Assembly: GCF_031119335.1 (NCBI RefSeq)
Contig: NZ_JAVHXT010000001.1
Location: 408,548 to 472,547, forward strand
DNA: 64,000 bases
Source of the DNA: Pedobacter sp.
GTDB lineage: Bacteria; Bacteroidota; Bacteroidia; Sphingobacteriales; Sphingobacteriaceae
Direction: 5' to 3'
Shown here: one piece after another, positions 16,769 through 26,498 of the stretch
Layout of the letters: every line of letters starts with the position of its first letter
How positions within the stretch are numbered: position 1 is the stretch's first letter
Made by a program: the position numbers and the translations under genes
Notes under the pieces: model-generated
The model's input: only the letters and a program-made list of their open reading frames with translations
The model's database searches: none
Told to the model about the DNA's origin: nothing

Positions 16769-18598
16769 TTAAAGTTTAATGAACTTTATTTTTGTATTGG
16801 ATAGTACCATGAAATATACGCCAGGTTTTAGGTCTTCTACATCTATTTGTTGCTCAACAATGTTTGCCACTTTCACTTTTTCGCCATTGGTATTATAAAT
16901 GTTCACTGTTTTTTCTTGCGAAGGACTTACCAGATTGATAGATTTACGGGTAGGGTTAGGGAAAAAAGAGATTTTGGTTTGTTCTAGGTCAAAAGAAACA
17001 TTTGATACATCACTATAGCTATGGTCTCCGTTAAAATCAACTTGTTTCAACCTGTAATAGTTTACGCCTGCTTTAGGTTGCTTGTCTATGAAAGAGTAAT
17101 TGTCGGGAATATTATTTCCAGGCACAAAGCCAATTTTCCCAAACTCTTGTTCTCCATATTTTCTTTCAATCTCAAAGCCTTTGTTGTATCGTTCGGTTTG
17201 TGTTTGCCAGTTTAATGTTACGGTATTAGAGGTCTTCTTGGCTGTAAAACTGCTAAGTCTAATCGGGAGTATAGGGGGGGCTCCCTGAAATTCATAAGCT
17301 CCTAAGTCAATTATGCCTCCATTATCAAATTTATAAACCCTGCTGTTCCCTTCTAAATCTTTTGTTTGATTATCTAGACCACTATATAGGTGGTTGCTGC
17401 CTTTATTAATAGCTATGCTACCATTTCTTAAGCCATAAAGCCCTGCAATTGTAGGAGCATCGATAGAAGGCTGTGGAACGATAAAGATATCTGTAGCCTT
17501 TAGTCCGCTAGGTATGTTGGTTGTGGTAGTGCCTTCAATTAAATTGTGACTACTAGCAGCATCAATCAGTCCAAATATGGTAGTTCCACTATTCCCCCAA
17601 ACAATACAGTTTTGTAGTTTGGGCATCGACATATCTTGAGTTTCTATTGCGCTACCACCAGTATTAGATCGATTTCCGCTGATAGTTACATTAGTTAAAA
17701 TCGGTGAAGAATGAGCGGTGTTAAATAATCCACCACCAGACAAGTCACTTAGGTTTCCGGTTACTGATATGTTATTTAGTGTGGGTGAGGAATTTAAATT
17801 CCACATTCCTGCACCATAGAAACCTACTTGATTACCAGCTATATTTACATTTGTCATGCTTGGAGACGAGTACCAATTGGCTATTCCGCCACCCATTGAT
17901 GCATGATTTTCAGCTAGAATAACATTATTTAGCGAGGGTGATGATTGGCGATTGCAAATCCCACCACCTATTTGCCCTGAGTTCCACCTAATAAACACAT
18001 TAGTTAATTTAGGTGAAGATGAAATATTAAGCATCCCACCGCCATCTGAATGATTAACTAGCTCCCCATTTACAACAATATCAATATTTGTATCTGCATG
18101 GCCACCACTTATTGCAAAACCGTCTAAAACTACATTTTCTAGGCTGCCAACAGCAAGTACTACGTGATAAGCAGGGAATCCACTTTGTGTTTCGCCATCT
18201 AGAAGTGTACCATTTTCTGTCCAATTTCGATCAGCCATTGTTGGTGTACCTCCATCTGGAAAACCACCATACAATTCCACATTTTTAACCATCAAAAAGG
18301 TGGCGTCTCTGCCATTTGTATGCGTGTTTGTACTAGGATGAATGCTTGGTTTATGAAGACCTTTAGCTACGTAGATTTTTAATGGATCGCTACTATTCCA
18401 TAGGTTATTATCTTTGTTCGCTTGGGCCCACTGTAAGGCCACAGCAAGACTGCTTGGCGTGGCCCATGAGCTACCATTTCCAATGCCATTTTCCTTAACG
18501 TAAACAATGTTGCTAGTAGGAACTACTTGCGCATTAACAATTAATGTTGAAACAAGTATAAAAGCGAATATCCAAGTTTTTTTTAAAAATTGTATCAT
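16769..18598 (-). CDS. Secreted parallel beta-helix protein with T9SS sorting domain (paralogue 2)
   Basis: 609 aa, 9 bp upstream of paralogue 1 in the same orientation. Signal peptide to about VNAQ, beta-helix with repeated GGG(I/M/L) turns (about 150-320), a DLGAYEFQG segment, an Fn3-like module (LPIRLSSFTAKKTSNTVTLN) and a T9SS type A tail (ISFFPNPTRKSINLV, ending IKFIKL). The N-terminal two-thirds resembles paralogue 1 (both contain LQWAQANKD.NLWN). The Fn3 and sorting region instead matches the next gene (NYSFIDKQPKA.VNYYRLKQ). It therefore looks like a mosaic of its two neighbours. Confidence 0.88.
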   Translation of the reverse strand: MIQFLKKTWIFAFILVSTLIVNAQVVPTSNIVYVKENGIGNGSSWATPSSLAVALQWAQANKDNNLWNSSDPLKIYVAKGLHKPSIHPSTNTHTNGRDATFLMVKNVELYGGFPDGGTPTMADRNWTENGTLLDGETQSGFPAYHVVLAVGSLENVVLDGFAISGGHADTNIDIVVNGELVNHSDGGGMLNISSSPKLTNVFIRWNSGQIGGGICNRQSSPSLNNVILAENHASMGGGIANWYSSPSMTNVNIAGNQVGFYGAGMWNLNSSPTLNNISVTGNLSDLSGGGLFNTAHSSPILTNVTISGNRSNTGGSAIETQDMSMPKLQNCIVWGNSGTTIFGLIDAASSHNLIEGTTTTNIPSGLKATDIFIVPQPSIDAPTIAGLYGLRNGSIAINKGSNHLYSGLDNQTKDLEGNSRVYKFDNGGIIDLGAYEFQGAPPILPIRLSSFTAKKTSNTVTLNWQTQTERYNKGFEIERKYGEQEFGKIGFVPGNNIPDNYSFIDKQPKAGVNYYRLKQVDFNGDHSYSDVSNVSFDLEQTKISFFPNPTRKSINLVSPSQEKTVNIYNTNGEKVKVANIVEQQIDVEDLKPGVYFMVLSNTKIKFIKL

Positions 18599-18622
18599 GC
18601 TGTAAGGGAGATTTTTAGCATT

Positions 18623-21328
18623 TTATGCTTTAATAAACTTTATTTTTTTGCCTGCAATAACAATAAAATACACACCATTTTTCAGTTCTTGTATATTTAT
18701 CAGATTTCCAGATATTTTAATCTCTTTCACTTTTTGTCCCGATGCGTTATAGATGATGGCGGTTTGTTGCTGGTCGATGTTTGTAATATTGATGTAGTTG
18801 CTCGCTGGGTTAGGATAAACCGAAATCATGTTCTCATCAATTGATAAGTTAACGCTTACCACATCGCTATAGCTGTGGTTTCCGTTAAAATCAAGCTGTT
18901 TCAATCTATAGTAGTTTACACTAGCTTTAGGCTGTTTGTCTATGAAAGAATAATTGCTGGGAATATTATTTCCACTTACAAATCCAATAGTCTTAAACTG
19001 TTGTTCGCCATGTTTTCTTTCAATCTCAAAGCCTTTATTGTCTCGCTCCATTTGTGTTTGCCAGTTTAATGTTATTGTATTTAAAGCCTTTTTGGCGGTA
19101 AAGCTGCTGAGCCTGATTGGGAGCACACCAGTGTCAAAGCTTTGCATAAAAATGCCATTGGCATTATAGGCGGCGTAAAGTTGTCCTGTTTCCGAAATTA
19201 CCAGCGAGATTTGATTTAAACCCCCAGACGAAAGATGTCCCTGTTCCCCAACTAATTTCCAGCTGTTGTTATGGAATCGCTTGATGACTGCTCTGCTGTT
19301 CTGTGCTTTTTCAATATAAGCAATGTAAGGTGTGCCATTACCTTCTACCGCAATTGATAGCGCTTCTGGATTGTGTTCGTTCTCTTCAATTTCACCTATC
19401 GAAACCCATTCTGGTCCAGATTTGTTGAACGAAAAATTGTCGTCGCTAATAATGTTTTTTGAAACTGATGCTTTGTTCGTTTCCAAGTCTTTATAGCCTA
19501 CAATTACATTGTTGTTAGGATCTATCGCTATTGATGGAAAGGCGACTCGAGACGTAGTAGCATTTCCTGTACCAATGTTGGTCCATGTGTTGTCGTTCCA
19601 TCTTACAGAAGTAAGTTCATCATTGTGGTTAACGTAGGCAATTACTGGGTTCCCTTGATTGTCGAATGTGGTAGCAATACTTTTTGCAGGAGAGGAGAAA
19701 CCTTGCCCTCCCAAATAGTTCCATACTTGATTGCTTGGGTTGTACTTCATTGTAGAAATTCTATTTCCTCTTGCTTCATCAATAAATGTGATAAACATTT
19801 CATCGTTACGGTTTATATTCAGGAACGGGTCTTTAACGCCTCCTTCAGAAAAACCTGCCGCACCATATACTTGCCAGCTGTTAGCCCCCTGGTTATATCT
19901 CATCACTGTAGCTTTTCTTTCGTGGTCGCCATCGGAAAAGCATACAAATGGTACGCCCTGGCTGTCAAATGTCATCGAAATGCCCTCGACCGTGCCCGTA
20001 GAAAAACCTTCGGGTCCAAGGTTTGACCAAACAGTTCCATTGAGTTTTCTAACTGCAGCTTTTCTGCCAGTTTTCTCAGAATATGCTACGTGAGGAATCA
20101 TATTTCTATCCATTACATTAACAATACGTTCTGTTCGTGTGGCATCAATTCCAGGATTATCAATAATCTCCCAAGTGTTGTTGCTAGGGTTAAAAGTTCG
20201 AGTTGACATATACGGGCGCACATTCCTATCGGTACAGATCAAGCTGATTTTTCCTTCTCTGTCGCTAAGCAAGGTGTTTTCGTAAGTTATGCCAGTAAAA
20301 TGAGGGGTGCCAACAAATTCAAAATATCCCGCTTGTCTATTGAATTTTGCGACAGATAATCTACGTATATTTGAGTTTCTTATGCCAGAAATGTATATGT
20401 TGTTATCCTTGTCGATATGCATGAATGTTTCATCGGAAATGCCAGAAAACAAAGCGCTAGCATCAGTCCAATTTTGGTCTGTTCCTAAGCGTTTAAGCGT
20501 TATTCCATCTTGATGCACTACGCATACATAAGGTACGTTTTGTCTATCAATATCAAAAAGGACATCTCTAGTGCCCCAACCAACCAAAAGTTGGTTGCTA
20601 ATATTTTGCCATGTGGCTCCATTAAGTCTGCTAACCACTACGTTTTTAGTATTAGTGGTAAAGTTGTGTGAATAACAGATTGTGGGAACATTATTGTGAT
20701 CAAACAATAATTTAATGTAGTCTGTATTATTTCTAATACCTATAGACTGATTGCCAATATCTATCCATTCATTATTTTGAAGCTTCTTTATGAAAATGGC
20801 AGATTCTGTAGATTGGTACATGATATAGGGGACATCGTTTTGATCTAACGCCAATGAAATACGATTCGCTTGATATTGCGAATATAAAGTGCCGTTAAAA
20901 CCCCCAAGTTGTTCTAACTGGTTGTTAGGGCCAATTTTATACACCAAAATATTCCAAGGCGTGCCCCACTGCTTAACGGCAACTATTGGTAAACCGTCTT
21001 TAGTAATGGCAATGGCAGTAGCTATTGCGCCGCCACTCATTGGCGAAAAAGACCGAATATCTTCCCAAATTCCTGTAGTTCTATTCAGCTTTCTAACGTA
21101 TACCGAGGTGTATTGGCCATGATAGGCCATAAACATATCTCCATTGGTATGTATCGCCGTAGATATGTTTTGCATCATGTAATCTGATGTACGTGTACTG
21201 TTCGGTAAGCCAATAGGTATCCAGTTTTGTGCTTTACTTTGGGTGGCTAACAGTATAATAAAAATACAAACGAAAGTTGTAGAGATAAGGTAGTTGTTAA
21301 AATACCTTAAAGCAAGTTTTTGAAGCAT
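18623..21328 (-). CDS. Secreted beta-propeller-like protein with T9SS sorting domain
   Basis: 901 aa. Signal peptide ending near SKAQ, then a long run of about 45-60-residue repeats with phrases such as DQNDVPYIMY, DHNNVPTICYS, DSQGVPFVCFSDG and VEGNGTPYIAYI. This is typical of a secreted propeller built from 'predicted value/what was found' blades. The C-terminus has an Fn3-like module (LPIRLSSFTAKKALNTITLN) and a T9SS type A domain (ISVYPNPASNYINI, ending KKIKFIKA). It is the first gene of a leftward run that continues through the two beta-helix paralogues 24 and 9 bp downstream. The ligand is unknown. Confidence 0.87.
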   Translation of the reverse strand: MLQKLALRYFNNYLISTTFVCIFIILLATQSKAQNWIPIGLPNSTRTSDYMMQNISTAIHTNGDMFMAYHGQYTSVYVRKLNRTTGIWEDIRSFSPMSGGAIATAIAITKDGLPIVAVKQWGTPWNILVYKIGPNNQLEQLGGFNGTLYSQYQANRISLALDQNDVPYIMYQSTESAIFIKKLQNNEWIDIGNQSIGIRNNTDYIKLLFDHNNVPTICYSHNFTTNTKNVVVSRLNGATWQNISNQLLVGWGTRDVLFDIDRQNVPYVCVVHQDGITLKRLGTDQNWTDASALFSGISDETFMHIDKDNNIYISGIRNSNIRRLSVAKFNRQAGYFEFVGTPHFTGITYENTLLSDREGKISLICTDRNVRPYMSTRTFNPSNNTWEIIDNPGIDATRTERIVNVMDRNMIPHVAYSEKTGRKAAVRKLNGTVWSNLGPEGFSTGTVEGISMTFDSQGVPFVCFSDGDHERKATVMRYNQGANSWQVYGAAGFSEGGVKDPFLNINRNDEMFITFIDEARGNRISTMKYNPSNQVWNYLGGQGFSSPAKSIATTFDNQGNPVIAYVNHNDELTSVRWNDNTWTNIGTGNATTSRVAFPSIAIDPNNNVIVGYKDLETNKASVSKNIISDDNFSFNKSGPEWVSIGEIEENEHNPEALSIAVEGNGTPYIAYIEKAQNSRAVIKRFHNNSWKLVGEQGHLSSGGLNQISLVISETGQLYAAYNANGIFMQSFDTGVLPIRLSSFTAKKALNTITLNWQTQMERDNKGFEIERKHGEQQFKTIGFVSGNNIPSNYSFIDKQPKASVNYYRLKQLDFNGNHSYSDVVSVNLSIDENMISVYPNPASNYINITNIDQQQTAIIYNASGQKVKEIKISGNLINIQELKNGVYFIVIAGKKIKFIKA

Positions 21329-21442
21329 AAGAAATAGTTATTGTACATATGATTATGATGTACAAAAATATTTCATGTAATAGGGGGATTTTATGGTATT
21401 GTTACCGGGCTTTTAGTTTAAGTAGTATTACTTAGCGAGTAG

Positions 21443-22222
21443 CTACGGATGAAACTCTACCCTTACAATATCATTGAGGTGCAAGCCTAACAAACCGCTT
21501 GCTTTACCTTTATTGATAGCAATCTCTAAATGGTTGCTAATACCAAACAGACAAAGCTTTTCACCCTCGGGCACCTCGTTATAATGCCAGCTCAGTTGTG
21601 TAATGGTTTCACTCTTTCTAAAATACAAAGTGAAATCGCGATTACGCTGAACTTTTGTGAACAGATCTTTGGTAATATTGGTAATTACGTTGTTAAAGGT
21701 ATCGATAAAAATTACACTGCCTCTAATGATATCCCGTTCTATAACAGGGTGTAATAGCATTCTTTGCTCAATATTATCAGCATGGATACCGATTTCTTTC
21801 AGTTTACCGCCTTTGGCCAAATGTACCGCGGCTTTTACTAAAATATCAACCAAGGGAAAGTGTAAAAACTTCAAATCCTGCATGATATTTAGCTCTACCA
21901 ACTCGTCGGGCTGTTCATCAAAAAGTAGTGAGAAAATTCCGTTGTCTGCGCCTACAAAGTAATGATCTTTATAGCGCAGTGCTACATATTTAGTGTTTTC
22001 GTTAAAAACAGAATCAATTCCAATTAAGTGAACGGTGTTTTTAGGAAAGTAGGTGTACGCATTCTTCAAAACAAAAGCAGCGTACGAAATGTTGAAGGCA
22101 GGTACTTCGTGAGTGACGTCTACAATATTAACATTTGGTAGGATACTCAGGATACTGCCTTTTAAAGCAGCCTGATAGAAATCCTTCGAGCCCAAATCTG
22201 TCGTTAATGTTATGATCGCCAT
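21443..22222 (-). CDS. SAM hydroxide adenosyltransferase (DUF62 family)
   Basis: 259 aa. The N-terminus MAIITLTTDLGSKDFYQAAL and the motifs NVNIVDVTHEV, HLIGIDSVF and FVGADNGIFSLL identify the DUF62 family. These enzymes hydrolyse S-adenosylmethionine to adenosine and methionine, and are homologous to fluorinase and chlorinase. The halogenases carry a distinguishing insertion and chloride/fluoride pocket that I cannot confirm here, and this context gives no secondary-metabolism genes, so the hydrolase is the safer call. It is divergent from phoH. Confidence 0.88.
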   Translation of the reverse strand: MAIITLTTDLGSKDFYQAALKGSILSILPNVNIVDVTHEVPAFNISYAAFVLKNAYTYFPKNTVHLIGIDSVFNENTKYVALRYKDHYFVGADNGIFSLLFDEQPDELVELNIMQDLKFLHFPLVDILVKAAVHLAKGGKLKEIGIHADNIEQRMLLHPVIERDIIRGSVIFIDTFNNVITNITKDLFTKVQRNRDFTLYFRKSETITQLSWHYNEVPEGEKLCLFGISNHLEIAINKGKASGLLGLHLNDIVRVEFHP

Positions 22223-22326
22223 TAAAAATTAAATTTTTATGCTTATTCTTGCGTATAGGTAAATTGCCTACAAATATTCAAATTTAAATCGAATTACATA
22301 GGGCGCAACTTAAAAAAGACAATATT

Positions 22327-23289
22327 TTGAACGAAATAAAATTGATACTAGAGACCACCGATCAAATACAATTTTGGGGTGCGAACAATGAACATTACGA
22401 GTTAATCAAAGCTGCATTTCCGAAGCTTAAAATCGTAGCTCGTGGTAGTGAAGTAAAAGCTTTGGGTGACGAAGCAGAGCTGAAGAAGTTTGAGCAGAAG
22501 ATGAATGCTTTGGTGGCTCACCTAGATCAGTTCAGAACATTATCAAGTAATGATGTCGATTCTATTTTAGGCTCTAAAAAATCTGCCGAAACATCTCCCG
22601 AAACAACTGCAACTGCCCCAATTAGTAGCGGCGAAGTTATTGTGTATGGCAATCACGGCTTAATGATTAAAGCACGAACCGCCAACCAGCGCAAAATGGT
22701 AGATAGCATTAATAAGAATGATGTGTTGTTTGCTATTGGGCCTGCTGGAACGGGTAAAACCTATACCGCGGTAGCGTTAGCTGTTAGAGCACTGAAAAAT
22801 AAAGAAATCAAACGTATTATTTTGACTCGTCCCGCGGTAGAGGCGGGGGAGAGTTTGGGTTTCTTACCAGGAGATTTAAAGGAAAAGGTAGATCCATATT
22901 TACGTCCCCTGTACGATGCCCTAGAAGATATGATTCCACCAGATAAGTTAAAGCTGTACCTAGAGAACAGGACTATCGAAGTTGCCCCATTGGCGTTTAT
23001 GCGTGGGCGTACCTTAGATAACTGTTTTGTTATTTTAGATGAGGCGCAAAACTCTACAGATCTACAGTTAAAGATGTTTTTAACTCGTATGGGGCCAACA
23101 GCAAAGTTCATTGTTACTGGCGATATTACCCAAATTGACTTACCTAAAAAGGCACAATCTGGTTTGCATAATGCGCTTCGTATTCTAGGAGATATTAAAG
23201 GTATCGATATCATTTACCTAACTGGAGAAGACGTGGTACGCCATAAATTAGTGAAACAAATCTTGAAAGCTTACGGAGATATCCAATAA
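22327..23289 (+). CDS. phoH: PhoH-like ATPase
   Basis: 320 aa, cytoplasmic P-loop ATPase of the PhoH family, implicated in RNA metabolism. The N-terminal about 100 residues form the usual small domain; the ATPase core has Walker A GPAGTGKT (about 139-146), RPAVEAGESLGFLPGDL, Walker B VILDEAQN and the sensor VTGDITQIDLP. The start is TTG; there is no ATG in frame at a sensible position, and starting here retains the complete N-terminal domain. Its stop overlaps the ATG of the next ORF (TAATG). Confidence 0.93.
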   Translation: MNEIKLILETTDQIQFWGANNEHYELIKAAFPKLKIVARGSEVKALGDEAELKKFEQKMNALVAHLDQFRTLSSNDVDSILGSKKSAETSPETTATAPISSGEVIVYGNHGLMIKARTANQRKMVDSINKNDVLFAIGPAGTGKTYTAVALAVRALKNKEIKRIILTRPAVEAGESLGFLPGDLKEKVDPYLRPLYDALEDMIPPDKLKLYLENRTIEVAPLAFMRGRTLDNCFVILDEAQNSTDLQLKMFLTRMGPTAKFIVTGDITQIDLPKKAQSGLHNALRILGDIKGIDIIYLTGEDVVRHKLVKQILKAYGDIQ

Positions 23290-23564
23290 TGAAAAGTATC
23301 AGCTTAAATGAAAATTTAACTTTGGTAATTGAACCTGTGGAAAATAAGATTAGGCTGGTGGTTGTAAAAGCGGATAATGAACTTGCTTGTAGGATAGAGC
23401 GAGTAAGTAAACTTAAGGCATTTCTAGCTGGTAACGATCAGATGTTGTTTAAAGGTCGTCTTCAGCTTGTTAAGTTAGATGGTGAGGTTGAAATTATTGT
23501 TAATAAAATTTCAATAGGAAGAATTGCTTTAAATAGCTTTAGTCAATTATTAAGCAATATTTGA
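23289..23564 (+). CDS. Hypothetical protein translationally coupled to phoH
   Basis: 91 aa; the ATG shares a base with the phoH stop codon (TAATG), so coupling is expected. The sequence is mainly alternating hydrophobic/charged beta-strands (LTLVIEPVENKIRLVVVKAD, LVKLDGEVEIIVNKISIG) with no signal peptide or membrane helix. That suggests a small cytoplasmic beta-rich protein. I do not recognise a family. A hairpin terminator follows 43 bp later, closing the phoH transcript. Confidence 0.75.
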   Translation: MKSISLNENLTLVIEPVENKIRLVVVKADNELACRIERVSKLKAFLAGNDQMLFKGRLQLVKLDGEVEIIVNKISIGRIALNSFSQLLSNI

Positions 23565-23606
23565 ATCTTAACCTAGCAAATACGGCCAATAAAAAATGAT
23601 GATAAT

Positions 23607-23648
23607 GTCCGAATGTTAGTTTGAATATGCTGTCTTCGGACTTTTTTT
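23607..23648 (+). terminator. Rho-independent terminator after the phoH operon
   Basis: The arms GTCCGAA and TTCGGAC enclose a 21-nt loop, followed by seven T. It is correctly placed after the 91-aa ORF. Confidence 0.7.
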
Positions 23649-23750
23649 ATGGTCGTAGCTATATAAACTCAAAATAGACGACTCTAACCTCAACCTCAAT
23701 CTCAACTCTCCATCTCAATACTCATATCTTTTTCCTATTTTTATACCCTC

Positions 23751-24701
23751 ATGAAAGCAGTAAAAGAAACCCAATTTACTTTCCCAAAACAGAGTAGTTT
23801 TTATAAAGGCAAAGTACGCGATGTATATACTATTGATAATCAGTTGATGGCAATGGTGGTGACCGATAGAATTTCGGCATTTGATGTGGTTTTACCAGAA
23901 GCAATTCCTTATAAAGGTCAAGTGCTTAATCAAATTGCGGCAAAATTTTTATCGGCAACAAAAGATATTGTGCCTAATTGGGTTTTGGCTACGCCAGATG
24001 AAATGGTAACCATTGGGCGTATTTGCGAGCCGTTTAAAGTAGAAATGGTAATTAGAGGTTACCTAGCTGGTCATGCAGCTCGCGAATATGCTTTAGGCAA
24101 ACGCGAAGTATGCGGAGTTGCTTTACCTGATGGATTGAAAGAAAACGATAAACTACCTCAGCCAATTATTACCCCAACTACAAAGGCTGCTGTGGGACAC
24201 GATGAAGATATTTCAAAAGAAGATATCTTAGCCAAAGGCATTGTATCAATGGCGGATTACGAGAAATTGGAGGCTTATACCCATGCATTGTACCAAAGAG
24301 GCGTAGAAATGGCCGCAGAGCGAGGTTTGATTTTAGTAGATACGAAGTATGAGTTCGGTAAAGTTGGCGATGATATTTATTTGATCGACGAAATCCATAC
24401 ACCAGACTCATCACGTTATTTTTATGCGGAAGGTTATGCCGATAGACAAGCTGCTAACGAACCTCAAAAACAACTTTCAAAAGAGTTTGTACGTAAGTGG
24501 TTAATCGAGAATGGTTTCCAAGGTAAAGACGGGCAAGTGGTGCCATTAATGACCGAAGAAATTGTTGAATCGATTTCAGATCGTTATATTGAGCTTTATG
24601 AGCAAATAACCGGGGAGAAATTTGTGAAAAATCCTTCGGAAAATATTTTAGATAGGATAGAAGAGAATACAAAAACTGCAGTTGAAAAGTTGTTGTCATA
24701 A
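23751..24701 (+). CDS. purC: Phosphoribosylaminoimidazole-succinocarboxamide synthase (SAICAR synthetase)
   Basis: ATP-dependent ligase of de novo purine synthesis joining CAIR and aspartate. 316 aa, within the normal range for the longer bacterial form. Visible motifs: [11 protein letters not shown] (nucleotide loop), [53 protein letters not shown] and [12 protein letters not shown]. The preceding 100 bp hold only the end of the phoH transcript and a pyrimidine-rich CTCAACCTCAA stretch. No other pur gene is adjacent. Confidence 0.97.
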   Translation: MKAVKETQFTFPKQSSFYKGKVRDVYTIDNQLMAMVVTDRISAFDVVLPEAIPYKGQVLNQIAAKFLSATKDIVPNWVLATPDEMVTIGRICEPFKVEMVIRGYLAGHAAREYALGKREVCGVALPDGLKENDKLPQPIITPTTKAAVGHDEDISKEDILAKGIVSMADYEKLEAYTHALYQRGVEMAAERGLILVDTKYEFGKVGDDIYLIDEIHTPDSSRYFYAEGYADRQAANEPQKQLSKEFVRKWLIENGFQGKDGQVVPLMTEEIVESISDRYIELYEQITGEKFVKNPSENILDRIEENTKTAVEKLLS

Positions 24702-24750
24702 ACAGTTTTCAGTTGGCAGTTCGCAACAATTAACCAATTAAACTATTATT

Positions 24751-24773
24751 CAGTTAACCAGTTAAACAATTAA
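24751..24773. repeat. Intergenic AGTTAACCAGTTAAACAATTAA phrase, copy 1
   Basis: The 97-bp spacer 24702-24798 is built of short repeated phrases (CAGTTTTCAGTTGGCAGTT, AATTAACCAATTAAAC). The 23-bp piece here recurs inverted with one added T at 33767-33790, where a TTTTCAGTTTGCAGTT-like phrase also accompanies it. Confidence 0.55.
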
Positions 24774-24798
24774 AACAGTTAACCCAAAAATAAAACTT

Positions 24799-25185
24799 AT
24801 GAAATTTAGTGTAGATAAGCACGAGAAATACGTAGTGTTGAAATTAGAGGAGCCGAAATTCACTAACGATAATACACCCGCTTTAAAATCTGAGTTTGTT
24901 CTGTTGAATACAGAAGGCTATAGAAATATTGTTTTAGATTTATCTGCTGTGAAAGAGTGCGATGATGCGCAAGATTTGAGCGCATTACTTGCTGGCGATA
25001 GACTTTGTAAAGCTGCTGATGGTATATTTATTGTTTGCTGTGTAAATAAAAGCATTGCACAAATTATCCAAATGTCAAACCTTCATCAATCTGTTACGTT
25101 TGTTAATAAACTAGACGAAGCAACAGATCTGATTTTCATGGAAGAGATCGAAAAAGAGCTTCGCGGAGGAGTGGACAAAGGGTAA
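24799..25185 (+). CDS. STAS-domain protein (anti-sigma antagonist-like)
   Basis: 128 aa, a single STAS domain: beta-strand VVLKLEEPKFTNDN, then IVLDLSAVKECDDAQDLSAL, a helix and IFIVCCVNKSIAQIIQMSNL. STAS proteins of this size act in partner-switching regulation or as regulatory subunits. The loop that normally reads D-S-S-G, with a phosphorylated Ser, reads C-D-D-A-Q here by eye alignment, so an Asp sits where Ser is expected. No anti-sigma kinase is nearby. It is 9 bp upstream of rnz; its acidic/basic C-terminal tail overlaps the region before the rnz start. Confidence 0.82.
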   Translation: MKFSVDKHEKYVVLKLEEPKFTNDNTPALKSEFVLLNTEGYRNIVLDLSAVKECDDAQDLSALLAGDRLCKAADGIFIVCCVNKSIAQIIQMSNLHQSVTFVNKLDEATDLIFMEEIEKELRGGVDKG

Positions 25186-25194
25186 TTTTATTGA

Positions 25195-26106
25195 ATGAAA
25201 TTTGAAGTAACGATTCTAGGTAGCGCTTCAGCTACACCAGTTTATAACAGAAATCCAACGGCGCAATTGCTGAATTGCAATGAGCGCCATTATCTAATTG
25301 ATTGTGGCGAAGGAACACAACAACAATTGATAAGGTATGGGTTTAAGGCTTCTAAAATAGATTTTATATTTATTAGCCATTTGCATGGCGATCATTTTTT
25401 TGGTTTGGTAGGTCTGCTATCGAGCTTACACTTAAACGGACGTACCAAACCCCTACATCTTTTTGCTCCACCAGCACTTAAAGATATTATCGATTTACAA
25501 TTCTTGCATTCTGATACGCATTTGCGCTATCCAATTAATTTTTATCCACTTAATCCTGCTAAACCAGAGGTGATTTTTAAGAATAACGATGTGATTGTAG
25601 AAACGATTATTCTAAATCACCGTATTCCTTGTACTGGTTTTAAGTTTACAGAGAAAAAGCGTTTAAGGAAGCTCATTGTAGAGAAGTTAGAGCAAGATGC
25701 GGTTCCTATCGAGTATTATCCTATGCTTAAACGAGGTGTAGATATAGCTTTACCTGATGGCAGAAACATCAAACACTTAGATTATACTACAGACTCTGCT
25801 ACACCTAAAGTTTATTGCTATTGCTCAGATACCATGTACGATGAGCGTTACTTTGCACAAATAGAAGCAGCTGATACTTTATATCACGAAGCCACATTTT
25901 TGCATGAAATGTTAGATAGGGCAAACGAAACCCATCATACCACTGCACAACAAGCAGCAGAAATCGCTACAAAAGTAAAGGCAAAGAAGTTGCTTATTGG
26001 TCACTTTTCTTCGCGATATAAAACTTTGGAAGGTTTATTAGAAGAAGCCCGAAACGGATTTGAAAGCACCGAATTGGCAACTGAAGGTAGAACTTTTGAG
26101 ATATAA
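25195..26106 (+). CDS. rnz: Ribonuclease Z (tRNA 3'-processing endonuclease)
   Basis: Zinc-dependent beta-lactamase-fold nuclease that trims 3' trailers of tRNA precursors. 303 aa, the short-form length. Metal motif SHLHGDHFFGL (about 62-72), LLNCNERHYLIDCGEGTQQQ near the N-terminus, ILNHRIPCTGF, CSDTMYDERY, LYHEATFL and the C-terminal LIGHFSSRY. Coupled to the STAS gene with a 9-bp gap. Confidence 0.96.
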   Translation: MKFEVTILGSASATPVYNRNPTAQLLNCNERHYLIDCGEGTQQQLIRYGFKASKIDFIFISHLHGDHFFGLVGLLSSLHLNGRTKPLHLFAPPALKDIIDLQFLHSDTHLRYPINFYPLNPAKPEVIFKNNDVIVETIILNHRIPCTGFKFTEKKRLRKLIVEKLEQDAVPIEYYPMLKRGVDIALPDGRNIKHLDYTTDSATPKVYCYCSDTMYDERYFAQIEAADTLYHEATFLHEMLDRANETHHTTAQQAAEIATKVKAKKLLIGHFSSRYKTLEGLLEEARNGFESTELATEGRTFEI

Positions 26107-26279
26107 ATAATTGAGGCGAACACCTTTATTATTCAATAAGACATCTTTAAAAGCATTTAAACTGCATTTAGTTAGCTTTGTCATTAAGCTTTACTAAACT
26201 TTAATTTTATTTATTTTTTAAAATTTACTGATTTTCAATAATTTATGTTTAGGTTTGCGTCATATTAAAAATGAATATA

Positions 26280-26471
26280 ATGCAACAAGGAACAGTAAAA
26301 TTTTTCAATGAGACAAAAGGTTTTGGATTTATCGTACCAGCAAATGGCGATAGTGAAATTTTTGTCCATGTATCAGGTTTGATCGATGCAATTCGTGAGA
26401 ATGATTCGGTAAGCTATGATGTAGAGCAAGGCAAAAAAGGCCTAAATGCAGTAAATGTTAAGATAAGCTAA
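26280..26471 (+). CDS. Cold-shock domain protein
   Basis: 63 aa, an RNA/DNA chaperone of the CspA type. MQQGTVKFFNETKGFGFIVP contains RNP1 (KGFGFI), and IFVHVSGL is RNP2. The ATG at 26280 is preferred over the one at 26271, because family members begin M-x-x-G-T-V-K-F-F. Upstream is a 173-bp, extremely AT-rich leader, consistent with the long 5' UTRs of cold-shock genes. A strong terminator follows. Confidence 0.95.
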   Translation: MQQGTVKFFNETKGFGFIVPANGDSEIFVHVSGLIDAIRENDSVSYDVEQGKKGLNAVNVKIS

Positions 26472-26498
26472 GATATTATCCTTCATACATTGTTATGA

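Noticed and set aside
21443..22222. Fluorinase or chlorinase reading of the DUF62 protein
   Set aside because: No halogen-metabolism genes nearby and the specific halide-site insertion cannot be confirmed; SAM hydrolase is the safer call.
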